64,000 nucleotides of DNA from Nocardioides psychrotolerans (GTDB lineage: Bacteria; Actinomycetota; Actinomycetes; Propionibacteriales; Nocardioidaceae), in contig NZ_FOQG01000008.1 in assembly GCF_900113685.1 (NCBI RefSeq), forward strand, positions 113,574 to 177,573, written 5' to 3'. A model generated the notes under the pieces. The model was not told the DNA's origin, made no database searches, and was given only the letters and a program-made list of their open reading frames with translations. Both the position numbers and the translations under genes were made by a program. How positions within the stretch are numbered: the first letter of the stretch is position 1; each line of letters opens with the position of its first letter. Below, piece after piece: positions 50,368-59,686 of this stretch.

Positions 50368-50946
50368 TCAGTCGTGGACGGCGAGCAACGGTCGCACCGC
50401 GTGGCGGGCGGAGTGGATGCGGGACTTGACCGTGCCGAGCGGCACGTCGAGCAGCCGGGCGATCTCGTTGTAGTCCAGCTGCTGCACGTCGCGCAGCACC
50501 AACGGCTCCACCAGCTCGGGGCGGTCGGCCCCGAGGATCTCCAACGCGTCGAGCAGGTCGAGCCGGCTGCCCGCGATCACGCTGGTGGTGCGCGGGTCGG
50601 GCGTGGCCGGCAGGTCGTCGGTGGGCCGCTCCGCGGCCCGTCGCTTGAGGGTGCGGTAGGTCGACCGGGCGCTGTTGGACGCGACCGCGTGCAGCCACGT
50701 GGTGAACTTGCTCCGTCCGGCGAACCCCCCGATCTTGGTCGCCACGAGGAGCAGCGCGTCCTGGGTCGCCTCCTCCGCGTCCTCCGGATAGATGAGCATC
50801 CGCCCGCAGATCCGTCGTACGCGAGGCTGGATCTCGGCCAGCAGCTCCTCGAGGGCGGCGCGGTCGCCCGCTGCCGCACGCGTGGCGAGCTCCTCGAGCG
50901 TGGGGCCACCGTCCTCCGAGATCACCTGCGGCACACTACCCACCAT
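50368..50946 (-). CDS. ECF-type RNA polymerase sigma factor
   Basis: Protein of 192 residues from ATG 50946 (GGAGG four bases upstream; GTG 50925 is an alternative). Region 2 is seen as EDAEEATQDALLLVATKIGGF with FTTWLHAVASNSARSTYR; region 4 as LVLRDVQQLDYNEIARLLDV then GTVKSRIHSARHAVRPLL. It has no C-terminal extension. Its start codon overlaps that of the divergent Ser/Thr kinase within CCATGG. No anti-sigma gene is next to it; the divergent kinase is the obvious candidate for control. Confidence 0.9.
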   Translation of the reverse strand: MVGSVPQVISEDGGPTLEELATRAAAGDRAALEELLAEIQPRVRRICGRMLIYPEDAEEATQDALLLVATKIGGFAGRSKFTTWLHAVASNSARSTYRTLKRRAAERPTDDLPATPDPRTTSVIAGSRLDLLDALEILGADRPELVEPLVLRDVQQLDYNEIARLLDVPLGTVKSRIHSARHAVRPLLAVHD

Positions 50947-51913
50947 GGCCCTCCCGGAACGTCTCGGACGACTCCAGCAGGTGGAGCGGCTCGGGGTGGG
51001 CGGGTTCGCCACGGTCTGGCTCTACCACGACGAGGAGCTGCAGTCCGACGTCGCGGTGAAGGCGCTCGCGGAGAACTGGGCGCAGCGGCTCGACGTCCGC
51101 GAACGCTTCCTCGAGGAGGCGCGGATCCTGCGACGCGCCGACTCCGACCACATCGTGCGGGTCTACGACGTCGGCGAGGCCGACGGGACGCCCTACTTCG
51201 TCATGACCTATGCCGACCTCGGCTCGCTCGGCGACGTGCTCGAGCGCGACAGCCTTCCCCCACTGGCCACCGCCGTCGACATGGTGCGCCAGGCCGGCGC
51301 CGGCCTCTCGGTGCTGCACGAGCACGGGGTGGTCCACCGCGACATCAAGCCGCAGAACCTCCTGGTCCGCAGCGGCGGCAGCGCCGGCGACCGGATCCTG
51401 GTGGCCGACCTCGGCGTCGCCAAGGCACTGCTGCACGCTTCGGGGCTGACCCAGGTGGTCGGCACCCCGTCCTACATGGCGCCCGAGCAGGCCACCGGGA
51501 TCGGCGTGGACGTGCGCGCCGACGTGCACGCGCTCGCAGCCGTCACCTACCAGCTGCTCACCGGCCGCCTGGTCCGCACCGGCACCCTCGGTGAGCTCAT
51601 GCACGCCACCCTGCCCCCGGCGCCCTCCACGCTCGTCGACCTGCCGACCGCGGTCGACGACGTCCTGCTCCGGGCCCTCGAGCCCGACCCCGAGGACCGG
51701 TGGCCCGACGTCGCTTCCTACGTCGCCGCCCTCCGCGCCGCCGTCCCTGCCCCCGCCGGCGCCCAGGAGCAGCTGACTCTCTGGCAGCTTCCCGACCGCC
51801 CCCGCGAGGTGGTCCCGGCCAGCCGCGGGACGACCTGGACGACCGCCTTGATCAGCCTGCTCGCCTTCGTCGCCGCCTTCGGTGTCGCCTACGTGATCAC
51901 CACGCTGGTCTGA
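50945..51913 (+). CDS. membrane-anchored Ser/Thr protein kinase
   Basis: Protein of 322 residues from ATG 50945. Kinase motifs: glycine loop GVGGFATVW, VAVKAL (Lys), HRDIKPQNLL (catalytic Asp133), metal motif DLG in place of DFG, and MAPEQ. The C-terminus is a single span (TALISLLAFVAAFGVAYVI) with almost nothing after it, so there is no extracellular sensor. There is no ribosome site before the start, so it may be leaderless. Divergent from the sigma factor with overlapping start codons. Confidence 0.92.
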   Translation: MALPERLGRLQQVERLGVGGFATVWLYHDEELQSDVAVKALAENWAQRLDVRERFLEEARILRRADSDHIVRVYDVGEADGTPYFVMTYADLGSLGDVLERDSLPPLATAVDMVRQAGAGLSVLHEHGVVHRDIKPQNLLVRSGGSAGDRILVADLGVAKALLHASGLTQVVGTPSYMAPEQATGIGVDVRADVHALAAVTYQLLTGRLVRTGTLGELMHATLPPAPSTLVDLPTAVDDVLLRALEPDPEDRWPDVASYVAALRAAVPAPAGAQEQLTLWQLPDRPREVVPASRGTTWTTALISLLAFVAAFGVAYVITTLV

Positions 51914-52002
51914 GCGTCCTTCGGCGCGCGCCACCACCCCGCCGCCCGAACAGCCACCCGCGCCACCACCCCGACACCCGACGACCACGGAGAAGCGCAC
52001 CA

Positions 52003-52046
52003 CCAGCGTTACGCTGGCTGTGAGCCGCGCCACCCCTGTGGCTCAC
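52003..52046 (+). promoter_or_regulatory. two hairpins in the leader of the valine dehydrogenase gene
   Basis: Hairpin CCAGCG-TTA-CGCTGG at 52003-52017, and GTGAGCC paired with GGCTCAC at 52020-52026 and 52040-52046. They lie 57 bases before the start codon. Two copies of GCGCCACCACCCCG lie further upstream, near 51940 and 51960. They may be operators or an RNA control element. Confidence 0.4.
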
Positions 52047-52102
52047 CGCCCCAGGGCCGCCACACCCACGCGGCCCGCGACACACGAATGAGGACATCAC
52101 CC

Positions 52103-53191
52103 ATGTCTGCAGCCCCCTCGGTCGACGTCTTCGACCTCGGCTCCGAGCACGAGCAGGTCGTCTTTGCACGCGACGCGGCGACCGGCCTCCGAGCGATCAT
52201 CGCGATTCACTCGACGGCCCTCGGCCCGGCTCTCGGCGGCACCCGCTTCTTCCCCTACGCCAGCACGGCCGATGCTGTGCGCGACGTGCTCGACCTGTCA
52301 CGCGGCATGTCCTACAAGGCCGCGCTCGCGGGCCTGGACCTCGGCGGCGGCAAGGCCGTCATCATCGGCGACCCCGCCGCGCTCAAGGGTGAGGCCCTGC
52401 TGCGCGCCTACGGCCGCTTCGTCCAGTCGCTCGGCGGCCGTTACTACACCGCCTGCGACGTCGGCACGTTCTCGGCCGACATGGACCACATCGCCCGCGA
52501 GTGCGACTTCGTCACGGGCCGCACCACCGCCCACGGTGGGGCAGGCGACAGCTCGGTCCTCACGGCGTACGGCGTGTTCCAGGGCATGCGGGCCGCCTCC
52601 ACCGTCGCGTGGGGCTCCGACTCGCTGGCCGGTCGCACCGTCGGGATCGCCGGCGTCGGGAAGGTCGGACGCCACCTCGCGCGCCACCTCGTCGAGGACG
52701 GCGCCCAGGTGGTCGTGACCGACGTCGCCACCGCCGCACTCGAGCGCGTGCGCGACGAGCTGCCCGGCGTCACCGTGGTCGGCTCCACGCAGGACCTGGT
52801 CACGAGTGCGCTCGACGTCTACGCCCCGTGCGCGATGGGTGGCGCGCTCGACGATGCCGTGCTCGATGTCCTGTCTGCCCGCATCGTGTGCGGCGCCTCC
52901 AACAACCAGCTCGCCCATCCCGGCATCGAGAAGTCGCTGGAGGACCGCGGGGTGCTCTACGCGCCGGACTACTGCGTCAACGCCGGCGGGTTGATCCAGG
53001 TCGCCGACGAGCTCGAGGGCTTCTCCTTCGACCGGGCCCAGCAACGCGCGGGGGGCATCTTCGACACGACGCTGCGCGTCTTCGAGCTCGCCGCCTCCGA
53101 CGGCGTGCCGCCCGCCATCGCTGCGGACCGGTTGGCCGAGCGGCGGATGCGCGACGTGGGTCGCCTCCGGGGGATCTGGCTGGGCGCCTGA
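52103..53191 (+). CDS. vdh: valine/leucine dehydrogenase (Glu/Leu/Phe/Val dehydrogenase family)
   Basis: Protein of 362 residues. The substrate domain has LGGTRFFPY and [20 protein letters not shown] with the catalytic Lys; the NAD domain has [15 protein letters not shown] cofactor-side motif [12 protein letters not shown] near the end is typical of leucine and valine dehydrogenases. It catalyses reversible NAD-linked deamination of a branched-chain amino acid. The neighbours DUF3073 and purM match the vdh region of Streptomyces, hence the symbol. ATG 52103 follows AGGAC. Confidence 0.88.
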   Translation: MSAAPSVDVFDLGSEHEQVVFARDAATGLRAIIAIHSTALGPALGGTRFFPYASTADAVRDVLDLSRGMSYKAALAGLDLGGGKAVIIGDPAALKGEALLRAYGRFVQSLGGRYYTACDVGTFSADMDHIARECDFVTGRTTAHGGAGDSSVLTAYGVFQGMRAASTVAWGSDSLAGRTVGIAGVGKVGRHLARHLVEDGAQVVVTDVATAALERVRDELPGVTVVGSTQDLVTSALDVYAPCAMGGALDDAVLDVLSARIVCGASNNQLAHPGIEKSLEDRGVLYAPDYCVNAGGLIQVADELEGFSFDRAQQRAGGIFDTTLRVFELAASDGVPPAIAADRLAERRMRDVGRLRGIWLGA

Positions 53192-53231
53192 GCACCGGTT
53201 CGGCCCGAGCCCGCAAACAGACACAGAGGGT

Positions 53232-53250
53232 CCCCCGGCCTGGCCGGGGG
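53232..53250. terminator. bidirectional terminator between vdh and the DUF3073 gene
   Basis: CCCCCGG and CCGGGGG form a strong GC stem round CCTGG. It is nested in the larger imperfect repeat ACACAGAGGG...CCCCCGTGTGT (53221-53262). It separates two convergent genes. Confidence 0.7.
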
Positions 53251-53272
53251 GCCCCCGTGTGTCAGCGGAGGT

Positions 53273-53461
53273 TCAGTCTCGTCGTGTCGGCTCGATGACG
53301 TCGGACCACTTCTCGAGCACCTCGGGATCGACTTCGTCGGTCTGACTGTTCTCACCGCCGTGCAGTTCGCTGGCCAGCGCCCCGAAGTCCGTGTCGTGCG
53401 TCCGGTACTTCAGGTCGCGAGCGACCTTGGTCTGCTTGGCTTTAGCTCGGCCGCGCCCCAT
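53273..53461 (-). CDS. DUF3073 family protein
   Basis: Protein of 62 residues beginning MGRGRAKAKQTKVARDLKY, the conserved start of DUF3073, followed by an acidic middle and a basic end. ATG 53461 is the family start. Function unknown, but it is kept beside purM and vdh in many actinobacteria. It is 156 bases downstream of purM in the same direction. Confidence 0.9.
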   Translation of the reverse strand: MGRGRAKAKQTKVARDLKYRTHDTDFGALASELHGGENSQTDEVDPEVLEKWSDVIEPTRRD

Positions 53462-53617
53462 AGGGTCAGCCCCCTCGCAAGTCGGCCGGGGCACCATGGC
53501 TCCCGGGCTGTCTCAAAGATTTCTCGTGAGGGCAACGCTACCTGCTGGCTGGGTGTTCCCGCACGTCGAGGGTCAATATCGCGGCGTTTCGGGGTACGCC
53601 CTGGGCGAAATCGCCTC

Positions 53618-54700
53618 TCACCAGCCCGGGTGCTGGCCCTCCAGCACGACCCGACCCCGCTGCTCGGGGTCGACGGAGACCTCCCCGACCACCCAGGCGC
53701 GGATGCCGAAGCCGGCCAGCACCTCGATGGCGCGGTCCATCGCGGCCGGCGCAGTGATCGCGACCATGCCGACGCCGCAGTTGAGCGTCATCTCCAGGTC
53801 GGCCTGCGAGAGCGCACCCACGCGGCGTACGACGTCGAAGATGGGCTGGGGCGTCCAGGTGCCGCGCTCGAGGGTCGCCATGAGCTCCTCGGGCATGACC
53901 CTGGCGAGGTTGGCGGCGAGGCCACCGCCGGTCACGTGCGACATGGCATGGACCTCGACCTGGTCGGCGAGGGCCAGGCAGGCCTTGGCGTAGATCCGGG
54001 TCGGCTCGAGCAGCTCCGCGCCGAGGGTGCGGCCCAGCTCGGGGACGTCGCGGTCCAGCTCCCACCCGGCGGTCTTGAGGAGCACGTGACGCACCAGCGA
54101 GAAGCCGTTGGAGTGCAGCCCGCTCGCCTCCATCGCGATGACCGCGTCCCCGGGCCGCACCCGGCCGGGGCCGAGCAGCTTGTCGGCCTCGACGACGCCG
54201 GTGGTGGCGCCGGCGACGTCGTAGTCGTCGGGCTCCAGCAGGCCGGGGTGCTCGGCGGTCTCACCGCCGATGAGCGCGCAGCCGGCCTCGACACAGGCCT
54301 CGGCGATGCCCTTGACGATGGCCGCGATGCGCTCGGGGACCACCCGGCCGCAGGCGATGTAGTCGGTCATGAAGAGCGGCTCGGCCCCGCACACGACGAG
54401 GTCGTCGACGACCATGCCGACCAGGTCGTAACCGATGGTGTCGTGGACGTCCATCGCCTGCGCGATGGCGACCTTGGTGCCGACCCCGTCGGTCGAGGTC
54501 GCCAGCAGGGGTCGCTTGTACGACGTCAGGGCGCTGGCGTCGAAGAGCCCGGCGAAGCCGCCGAGCCCGCCGATCATCTCGGGCCGGCGGGCCTTCTCGA
54601 CCCAGACCTTCATCAGCTCGATCGCGGTGTCGGCCGCTTCGATGCTCACGCCGGCCGCGGCGTAGGCGTTGCCGACGTGGGTGGAGGGGGTCTCGCTCAC
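53618..54700 (-). CDS. purM: phosphoribosylformylglycinamidine cyclo-ligase (AIR synthetase)
   Basis: Protein of 360 residues with PurM motifs: LLATSTDGVGTKVAIA (the substrate/ATP Asp), GYDLVGMVVDDLVVCGAEPL, ALIGGETAEHPG and GLHSNGFSLVR. It closes the imidazole ring in purine synthesis using ATP. GTG 54700 start. It lies 13 bases after purF in one operon. Confidence 0.96.
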   Translation of the reverse strand: MSETPSTHVGNAYAAAGVSIEAADTAIELMKVWVEKARRPEMIGGLGGFAGLFDASALTSYKRPLLATSTDGVGTKVAIAQAMDVHDTIGYDLVGMVVDDLVVCGAEPLFMTDYIACGRVVPERIAAIVKGIAEACVEAGCALIGGETAEHPGLLEPDDYDVAGATTGVVEADKLLGPGRVRPGDAVIAMEASGLHSNGFSLVRHVLLKTAGWELDRDVPELGRTLGAELLEPTRIYAKACLALADQVEVHAMSHVTGGGLAANLARVMPEELMATLERGTWTPQPIFDVVRRVGALSQADLEMTLNCGVGMVAITAPAAMDRAIEVLAGFGIRAWVVGEVSVDPEQRGRVVLEGQHPGW

Positions 54701-54713
54701 AGGTTGCTCCCGA

Positions 54714-56264
54714 TCAGGGGTTGTTGAGGACGGGCAGCGCCTTGCCCAGCGTCGGCGACTTCAACGTCGCCTCGAGCAGGTGCTTGCCGAGGAGGCTCTC
54801 GTCGGGCAGCTCGATGGGGTAGTCGCCGGTGAAGCAGGCGGTGCAGAGCCTGGTCTTCTCCTGCTTGGTGGACTCGATCATCCCGTCGAGGGAGATGTAG
54901 CCGAGGCTGTCGGCGCCGACACTGGCGGCGATCTCCTCGGGGGTGAGCCCGTTGGCGATCAGCTCGGCCCGGGTCGCGAAGTCGATGCCGTAGAAGCAGG
55001 GCCACTTGACCGGCGGGCTGGAGATCCGGACGTGGACCTCCAGGGCTCCGGCCTCGCGCAGCATCCGCACCTGGGCGCGCTGGGTGTTGCCGCGCACGAT
55101 GGAGTCGTCGACCACGACGATCTTCTTGCCCCGGATCATGTGGTCCAGGGCATTGAGCTTGAGCCGGATGCCGAGCTGGCGCAACGTCTGGCTGGGCTGG
55201 ATGAACGTGCGACCGACGTAGGCGTTCTTGACGAAGCCCTGACCGAAGGGGATCCCGCTCTCCTCGGCGTAGCCGGCAGCGGCCGGGGTGCCGGACTCGG
55301 GAACCGGGATCACCAGGTCGGCCTCGACGCGGAACTGCCGGGCCAGCTCGCGACCCATCTCGACGCGCGTCTCGTGCACGCTGCGACCGGCGATCGTCGC
55401 GTCGGGGCGGGCGAGGTAGACGTACTCGAACACGCAGCCCTTGGGGTCGGGCTGGGCGAAGGTGTGGGAGCGCAGGCCCTGGTCGTCGATGACGAGCATC
55501 TCGCCGGGCTCGACCTCGCGCACCACGCTGGCGCCGATGGTGGCGAGCGCGGCGTCCTCGGAGGCGACCACCCAGCCGCGGTCGAGGCGACCGAGCACGA
55601 GCGGTCGGATGCCCTGCGGGTCGCGGGCGGCGTAGAGGGTGTTCTCGTTCATCCAGACGAACGAGAACGCGCCCTGGAGCAGCGGCAGCACCTCGAGCGC
55701 GCGCTGCTCGAGGCTGGTGTCGGGGTGGTGGGCCAGGAGGGCCGTCACGAGGCCGGTGTCGTTGGTGGAGGACTCCACGTTGCGGGCGTGCAGGTCCAGC
55801 TCGCCGGGGTCGGCGGGGAGCGCATCGACGAGCGCAGCCAGGTCGTGGGTGTTGATCAGGTTGCCGTTGTGTCCCAGGGCGATCGAGCCGTCGACGGTCG
55901 GGCGGAAGGTCGGCTGGGCGTTCTGCCAGGTGCTCGCCCCGGTCGTGGAGTAGCGCGAGTGGCCGATCGCGAGGTGGCCCTTGAGCGAGTCGAGGGTGGT
56001 CTCGTCGAAGACCTGGGAGACCAGGCCCATGTCCTTGTAGACCAGGATCTGACGGCCGTTGCTCACCGCGATGCCGGCCGACTCCTGACCACGGTGCTGG
56101 AGGGCATAGAGCCCGAAGTAGGTCAGCTTGGCGACGTCCTCACCGGGCGCCCAGACGCCGAAGACGCCGCAGGCGTCCTGCGGTCCCTGGTCGTGCGGGT
56201 CGAGCGCCGCGGTCAGACGCCCGTCACCGCCGCGTCTCTGGCCACTGCTGCTGAGGTAGGGCAC
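54714..56264 (-). CDS. purF: amidophosphoribosyltransferase
   Basis: Protein of 516 residues. A propeptide of 31 residues precedes Cys32 in DACGVFGVWAP, the N-terminal nucleophile of the glutaminase domain. LQHRGQESAGIAV and the PRPP motif IVVVDDSIVRGNTQ are present, as are the Cys residues of the Bacillus-type [4Fe-4S] site (RLCTACFTGDYPIE). It commits PRPP to purine synthesis. GTG 56264 start. Confidence 0.96.
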   Translation of the reverse strand: MPYLSSSGQRRGGDGRLTAALDPHDQGPQDACGVFGVWAPGEDVAKLTYFGLYALQHRGQESAGIAVSNGRQILVYKDMGLVSQVFDETTLDSLKGHLAIGHSRYSTTGASTWQNAQPTFRPTVDGSIALGHNGNLINTHDLAALVDALPADPGELDLHARNVESSTNDTGLVTALLAHHPDTSLEQRALEVLPLLQGAFSFVWMNENTLYAARDPQGIRPLVLGRLDRGWVVASEDAALATIGASVVREVEPGEMLVIDDQGLRSHTFAQPDPKGCVFEYVYLARPDATIAGRSVHETRVEMGRELARQFRVEADLVIPVPESGTPAAAGYAEESGIPFGQGFVKNAYVGRTFIQPSQTLRQLGIRLKLNALDHMIRGKKIVVVDDSIVRGNTQRAQVRMLREAGALEVHVRISSPPVKWPCFYGIDFATRAELIANGLTPEEIAASVGADSLGYISLDGMIESTKQEKTRLCTACFTGDYPIELPDESLLGKHLLEATLKSPTLGKALPVLNNP

Positions 56265-56347
56265 GCGATGATTCTAGAAGATCCCCGCCCCGATGGGTGA
56301 CGCCGGTCGTAAGGTGACCGGAGCCAAAGTAAAGACTGCGAGGTGAG

Positions 56348-58129
56348 ATGGCTCTCGAGGCCCAGCAGGTCCCCGTGATCGACGTCCGCGCGGCGTGGGC
56401 CGATGCCCTCTCCCGCGACGCCCTCCAGCTGATCGCCGAGGGCGTCACCGAGATGGTCGGCTTCCAGGTCGCGATCCTCAGCGTGGTGCGCGACGACAGC
56501 CTCCGCGCGGTCGCGGTCGCGGGCAGCGAGTCAGCCCGTGAGCGTCTCATCAACGCGGTGACGCCCATGGAGGTCATCCACCAGGAACTCGCCGTCGCGG
56601 ACGACTGGGGACGCTTCAAGTTCGTGCCCAGCGAGCGCGCGCCGGCCGACACCGCCGACTGGGGCTGGGTGCCCGACCTCGAACCCAGCGACGATCCCGA
56701 CGCCTGGCAGGCCCTGGACCTCCTCGTCGCCCCGCTGCGCGACGCCTCCGGCGAGATCGTAGGCCTGCTCTCGATCGACCTGCCGGTCAACGGCCGGCGG
56801 CCCGATAGCGACCAGCGCACGCTGCTGGAGCGCTATGCCGCGCAGGCCGAGCGCGCCGTCCTGGTCGCGCTCGAGCGGCAGGCTCTCTCGGAGCAGATCC
56901 GACTGGCCACGGCGGCGCGCGAGATCGTGCGCAACGCCAGCGTGCAGCTGCACGTCGACGACCTCCTGGCCCAGTGCGGCGAGGCGCTCACCCACGGGTT
57001 CCGCGCTGGCGGGAGCTGGGTCCAGACCTTCGACGAGGCGGGCCTGAGCACCGGCGCCCTGCACAGTGCCCAGGGTGCCGACATCTGGCTCCCGGACGGG
57101 CTGATCGAGATGGCCGAGACGTCCGCGCACCAGCTGTGGGCGCTGCAGCAGTCGGTCGTGCTCGAGCGCCACCCCACCTCGCTCGGGGTGCTGACCCAGG
57201 AGCAGTACGACCAGATCACCCCCTTCATGGAGCGCATCGGGGTGGACTACCTCCTCTTCGTTCCTCTCGGGGCCGGCTCCACCTGCGTCGGCAACCTGGT
57301 GCTGACCCGCAACGAGGGCCAGCCGGCCTGGACATCGACCGAGGCCGCCGCCGCTCTCGACATCGGCCACGATCTCGGTCGCGCGATCCTCAACGCACGC
57401 ACCTTCGCCCACGAGCACCGGCTGGTGGCCGAGCTCACCGCGCTCGACCTCTACAAGGGGCAGCTGATCGCGACGGTGTCGCACGAGCTGAAGAACCCGC
57501 TCACGGCCATCGTCGGACACCTCGAGATGCTCGACGGCGCCCCGGAGCTCAGCCCGGCGAGCCACAACTCGGTGTCCGCGATCGGCCGTGCTGCCCGACG
57601 CCTCCAGCGCGTGATCGACGACCTGTTGCTGCTCTCCAAGGTCGGCGACCCCGACCAGCCGATCGTCCCCGCGCCGGTCCACCTCCAGCCGATCGTGGAG
57701 GACGTGCGCGACCTCACCGCCATCTCCGCCAGCCGCGGCCGGGTTCGCGTCGAGCTCGATCTGCCCCTCGAGGCGATGGTCGCTGACGGCGACGCCGAGG
57801 AGATCGACTGCCTGTTGACCAACCTGCTCAGCAACGCCGTGAAGTACAGCCCCGCGGACACGACGGTCTCGCTCTCGGTCCACCGCGACGGCGCCGAGAT
57901 CGTCCTCACCTGCCGCGACCAGGGCATCGGCATCTCCGCCGAGGACCAGGAACAGCTGTTCACCGAGTTCTTCCGGTCGGCCGACCCCAACGCCCGCGCC
58001 CAGCCGGGCACGGGGCTCGGACTGGCCATCGCGGCCAGGATCGTCGAGCGTCACCACGGCAGCATCACCGTGACCTCCGAGCTCGGTCACGGCAGCACGT
58101 TCACCGTGCGGCTCCCGGCCGCCGCCTGA
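56348..58129 (+). CDS. GAF-domain sensor histidine kinase
   Basis: Protein of 593 residues without membrane spans. Two GAF-like domains (about 10-180 and 195-355) are followed by HisKA with His379 in VSHELKNPLTAIV and HATPase_c with LTNLLSNAVKYSP, CRDQGIGIS and GTGLGLAIA. Start ATG 56348 with GAGGTGAG upstream. It is divergent from purF. No response regulator is adjacent, so it is an orphan kinase; the GAF domains may bind a small ligand or haem. Confidence 0.9.
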   Translation: MALEAQQVPVIDVRAAWADALSRDALQLIAEGVTEMVGFQVAILSVVRDDSLRAVAVAGSESARERLINAVTPMEVIHQELAVADDWGRFKFVPSERAPADTADWGWVPDLEPSDDPDAWQALDLLVAPLRDASGEIVGLLSIDLPVNGRRPDSDQRTLLERYAAQAERAVLVALERQALSEQIRLATAAREIVRNASVQLHVDDLLAQCGEALTHGFRAGGSWVQTFDEAGLSTGALHSAQGADIWLPDGLIEMAETSAHQLWALQQSVVLERHPTSLGVLTQEQYDQITPFMERIGVDYLLFVPLGAGSTCVGNLVLTRNEGQPAWTSTEAAAALDIGHDLGRAILNARTFAHEHRLVAELTALDLYKGQLIATVSHELKNPLTAIVGHLEMLDGAPELSPASHNSVSAIGRAARRLQRVIDDLLLLSKVGDPDQPIVPAPVHLQPIVEDVRDLTAISASRGRVRVELDLPLEAMVADGDAEEIDCLLTNLLSNAVKYSPADTTVSLSVHRDGAEIVLTCRDQGIGISAEDQEQLFTEFFRSADPNARAQPGTGLGLAIAARIVERHHGSITVTSELGHGSTFTVRLPAAA

Positions 58130-58156
58130 GCGGACCGGCCAGGACCGAAGGACGGG

Positions 58157-58252
58157 GGCAGGATCGAGCTCGAGTCGTCGTACCTCGTGGGGACGACCGT
58201 GCGGGTCTACCTCCCGGTCGCGAACACCCTGAGCGGCAGCAAGGCCACCTGA
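58157..58252 (+). pseudogene. fragment resembling the C-terminal end of a histidine kinase
   Basis: A 31-codon frame reads GRIELESSYLVGTTVRVYLP followed by VANTLSGSKAT and a stop. This resembles the last strands of an HATPase_c domain (G-x-I-x-L-E-S ... G-T-T-V-R-V-x-L-P). It lies 27 bases after the intact kinase and overlaps the end of the convergent flavoprotein gene, so it may be the relic of a lost tandem kinase. Confidence 0.5.
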
Positions 58253-59625
58253 GCCCGCGCCACCTCGGCCGCCTGCGTGCGGATCTCCGGAATGGCCGTC
58301 GACTCCCACAAGGTGCCCTTGCGCGGTGGTCCCACGGCGTAGAACCCCGCAACGAGCTGGCCGTGCGGGTCCAGGAGCGCGCCGTCGGTCGTCGTCGAGA
58401 GGCCCAGGCAGAGCGGGTCCGGCGAGGCGATCCCCCGCTCGCGCAGCGCGAGCAGCAAAGGGTCCCCGCTGCGGCTGATATCGGTGGACGGCCCGGTGCA
58501 GTTGACCAGCGCGTCGGCCACGACGGGGGCGTGGCCCTGGCCGATGTGGACCTCGCAACGCTCGCCGCGGTCGACCACCCGGTGGACGCCTCCGGCGAGG
58601 ACAACGAGGCGCCCCTCCGCCTGGTAGTCCTCGAGCCGGGCCGCCACCTCGGGCGCCATCCGGTGCCGGCGAACCTCCCAGTGGCGCGCGTGCTTCTCCA
58701 GGAACCGACGTCGCTCGTCGAGGTCGAGCAGTTGCCAGGCCGCCTGCGTCTGGGGGCGCAGTCCGTCCACCACCGCGCGCCAGTCGACACCCTGGGCCTG
58801 CGCGGCCACGACCTGCTCACCGAAGAAGGCGGCCAGCCTGTCCGCGTCGAGAGGACCCGTGATCGTGGGGCTGACCCAGGCCGTGGACTGCTGGCCCACG
58901 TGGGTCTCGGGCAGGAAGCCGTGACGGCTCACCATCACCACGCGGCGCGAGGGGTGTTCCTCGAGGAAGGTGATCGCGGTGTCGATCGCCGTCAGACCGG
59001 TCCCCACGAAGACGGCGGTGGAGTCGCCGGGCAGCAGGTGCAGCGCCGCGAGGTCCCACGGGTTGGCCACGTGCCAGGAGGCCGGCGGCAGCACGTCACC
59101 GTCGACGACCAGGGCGCGGGGCTCCTGGTTGCCGTAGGCGAGCACCACCGAGTCGGTCACCGACACCGTGCCGGAGGCGTGGACCTCGTAGCCCCCGCCG
59201 TCGAGCGGCACGATGTCGTCGACGCGTCCGGCCCGGACGGTGAGTCGGTGGTCGGCCACCGAGGCCAGGGTGTCCTGGAGGTAGGCGGCGAAGTCACGAC
59301 GGGGCAGGAAGCCCTGCGGGTCGACGTCGCGACCCGTGCGGGCGGCCCACTCCAGCAGGTCGGAGGGTACGTCGGTCCACGCGCTCATGTGCCGTGCCCG
59401 GACGTTGAGCAGGTGCCGGGGGTCGCACGTGCCGTAGGCGATCCCACGGCCGAGGATGCCGCTGGCCTCGTGGATCGTCACCGCGACCTGCTCACCACCA
59501 GGGATGGTGAGCAGGTTGATCGCGGTGAGGACCCCACTCGCTCCCCCACCGATCACCGCGACCCGGGTCGCGGGCGCGTGAGGGGCGGAGAGTGAAGTGG
59601 GTGAGGTCGGTGAGGAGGTAGCCAC
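58207..59625 (-). CDS. FAD/NAD(P)-binding protein
   Basis: Protein of 472 residues from GTG 59625. The FAD motif VAVIGGGASGVLTAINLL (about 22-39) and GRGIAYGTCDPRHLLNVRA are typical of the NAD_binding_9 family of flavoproteins. A second nucleotide motif is near TAVFVGTGLTAIDTAIT. Cytoplasmic oxidoreductase of unknown substrate. A palindrome lies just before the start codon. Confidence 0.82.
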   Translation of the reverse strand: MATSSPTSPTSLSAPHAPATRVAVIGGGASGVLTAINLLTIPGGEQVAVTIHEASGILGRGIAYGTCDPRHLLNVRARHMSAWTDVPSDLLEWAARTGRDVDPQGFLPRRDFAAYLQDTLASVADHRLTVRAGRVDDIVPLDGGGYEVHASGTVSVTDSVVLAYGNQEPRALVVDGDVLPPASWHVANPWDLAALHLLPGDSTAVFVGTGLTAIDTAITFLEEHPSRRVVMVSRHGFLPETHVGQQSTAWVSPTITGPLDADRLAAFFGEQVVAAQAQGVDWRAVVDGLRPQTQAAWQLLDLDERRRFLEKHARHWEVRRHRMAPEVAARLEDYQAEGRLVVLAGGVHRVVDRGERCEVHIGQGHAPVVADALVNCTGPSTDISRSGDPLLLALRERGIASPDPLCLGLSTTTDGALLDPHGQLVAGFYAVGPPRKGTLWESTAIPEIRTQAAEVARAQVALLPLRVFATGR

Positions 59626-59633
59626 TCCCCAAG

Positions 59634-59648
59634 TCTACTGTTTGTAGT
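59634..59648. promoter_or_regulatory. palindromic operator candidate before the flavoprotein gene
   Basis: CTAC-TGTTT-GTAG (59635-59647), flanked by T and T/A-rich bases, starts nine bases upstream of GTG 59625. The shape recalls BlaI/MecI-type boxes, but no such regulator lies in the window. It could also serve the end of the iorA transcript as a stem-loop. Confidence 0.4.
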
Positions 59649-59686
59649 GACTTAAGGCGAACAGGCGGCTTAGGGGGTCGCGCAGG

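Noticed and set aside
48173..50698. An 841-codon open frame antisense to the hybrid kinase and sigma factor
   Set aside because: Composition is rich in Arg, Gly, Val and His without domains, and it mirrors the real genes on the other strand. Long antisense frames are expected in GC-rich DNA.
56531..58558. A 675-codon leftward frame over the GAF kinase
   Set aside because: Antisense to a kinase with all catalytic motifs; low-complexity composition.
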